Of a DNA stretch of 64,000 nucleotides, positions 63,570-64,000 are shown in pieces (positions within the stretch are counted from its first letter, which is position 1; each line of letters opens with the position of its first letter). The DNA lies in contig NZ_KE150457.1 in assembly GCF_000411455.1 (NCBI RefSeq), forward strand, positions 308,401-372,400. Reading direction: 5' to 3'. This DNA comes from Microbacterium sp. oral taxon 186 str. F0373 (GTDB lineage Bacteria; Actinomycetota; Actinomycetes; Actinomycetales; Microbacteriaceae). The position numbers and the translations under genes were made by a program. The notes below the pieces were generated by a model that made no database searches, was not told the DNA's origin, and saw nothing but the letters and a program-made list of their open reading frames with translations.

Positions 63570-64000
63570 GGGCGACCTTCCGCGATCGGCTGGCGGCGGC
63601 ATCCCGCCCCCTCGTCGGCGGCTGGGTCTGCAGCGGCTCACCTCTGGTCGCGGAGATCATGGCGGGGTCGGGGCTCGACTGGCTGCTGGTCGACATGGAG
63701 CACGGCCCCAACACGCTCGACAGCGTGCTCGCTCAACTGCAGGCCGTCGACGGGTCCGGCGCGACCCCGATGGTGCGCGTTCCGATCGGCGACACCGTCA
63801 CGATCAAGCAGGTGCTCGACCTCGGCGCGCAGAACATCCTCGTGCCGATGGTGTCGTCGGCCGACGAGGCGCGCGCCGTCGTCGCCGCCACACGCTATCC
63901 GCCGCGCGGTCGCCGCGGCGTCGGTTCGGCCCTGGCACGTTCGGCGCGATGGAACAGGGTGGAGGACTACCTGACCACCGCCGACGCGTCCGTGTCGGTC
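63554..64000 (+). CDS. hpaI: 4-hydroxy-2-oxo-heptane-1,7-dioate aldolase (partial, runs off the right edge)
   Basis: 149 residues visible from a GTG at 63554, which lies inside the hpaH end. The HpaI/HpcH aldolase hallmarks VGGWVCSGSPLVAEIMAGSG, LLVDMEHGPN (Glu49-His50) and PMVRVP are followed by LDLGAQNILVPMVSSADEA and the ARYPPRG-like RYPPRGRRG loop. It cleaves the pathway product to pyruvate and succinate semialdehyde. Family length is about 260, so roughly 110 residues are missing. Confidence 0.92.
   Translation, partial: MSFRLRATFRDRLAAASRPLVGGWVCSGSPLVAEIMAGSGLDWLLVDMEHGPNTLDSVLAQLQAVDGSGATPMVRVPIGDTVTIKQVLDLGAQNILVPMVSSADEARAVVAATRYPPRGRRGVGSALARSARWNRVEDYLTTADASVSV

Overview
The window is a 64 kb chromosomal segment of a high-GC Gram-positive bacterium. 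Gene content and style point to the Actinobacteria, most likely Microbacteriaceae (Microbacterium or a close relative). The pointers are a GTP-dependent PEP carboxykinase beside a RamB-type regulator, leaderless genes with TANNNT -10 boxes, a PTS mannitol system, a CPA1 antiporter, and a strongly over-represented GGATGCCG octamer. The genus is inference, because no rRNA gene is present. No tRNA, rRNA, CRISPR array, insertion sequence or prophage was seen.

Layout. 0-7.8 kb: mannitol PTS locus, with a divergent PRD regulator, an orphan IIB, HPr, Enzyme I, EIICB(Mtl), EIIA(Mtl) and mannitol-1-phosphate dehydrogenase. 7.9-9.15 kb: an AbiEi-like/DUF559 nuclease-fold gene bracketed by inverted-repeat doublets. 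9.2-17.4 kb (minus strand): nucleoside uptake and salvage (BmpA lipoprotein, ABC ATPase, two permeases, cytidine deaminase, thymidine phosphorylase, adenosine deaminase). 17.6-18.7 kb: mannose-1-phosphate guanylyltransferase. 18.8-22.5 kb: sdhCDAB. 22.6-24.7 kb: a YihY/BrkB membrane protein and exonuclease III. 24.7-28.4 kb: a MatC-like carboxylate transporter and PrpF-family isomerase, divergent from a LysR regulator with clear operators. 28.5 kb: trpS. 29.5-30.9 kb: a second AbiEi-like/DUF559 gene bracketed by its own, different repeat doublets. 31-36.3 kb: a GNAT enzyme, an Fpg/Nei glycosylase, then an FMN riboswitch and ribD-ribE-ribBA-ribH. 36.4-43.1 kb: a small membrane protein, an MHS transporter, a three-gene ABC exporter (minus strand) and a fused ABC exporter. 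43.2-47 kb: pckG divergent from the RamB-like regulator, then a peptidase remnant. 47-50.6 kb: iron-uptake operon efeUOB behind an iron-box palindrome. 50.8-54.4 kb: a ThDP enzyme and a Na+/H+ antiporter. 54.5-64 kb: an aromatic-acid catabolic cluster whose core (hpaE-hpaD-hpaH-hpaI plus an FAH-RraA fusion) is the homoprotocatechuate meta-cleavage pathway. It also carries a flavin monooxygenase, an MHS transporter and a GntR regulator. The hpaI gene runs off the right edge.

Most candidate for something undescribed: the two paralogous AbiEi-like/DUF559 genes. Each sits between housekeeping genes and is bracketed by inverted-repeat doublets of nearly constant length (86 bp at the first locus, 97-98 bp at the second). 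Repeat sequence is shared within a locus and differs between loci, yet both families keep the skeleton GTTC-N3-A(C/T)TC. This resembles the association between REP sequences and RAYT transposases, but with a PD-(D/E)XK-type protein. A second window-wide pattern is a -10 hexamer ending exactly six bases before the start codon of eleven genes, which indicates leaderless transcripts.
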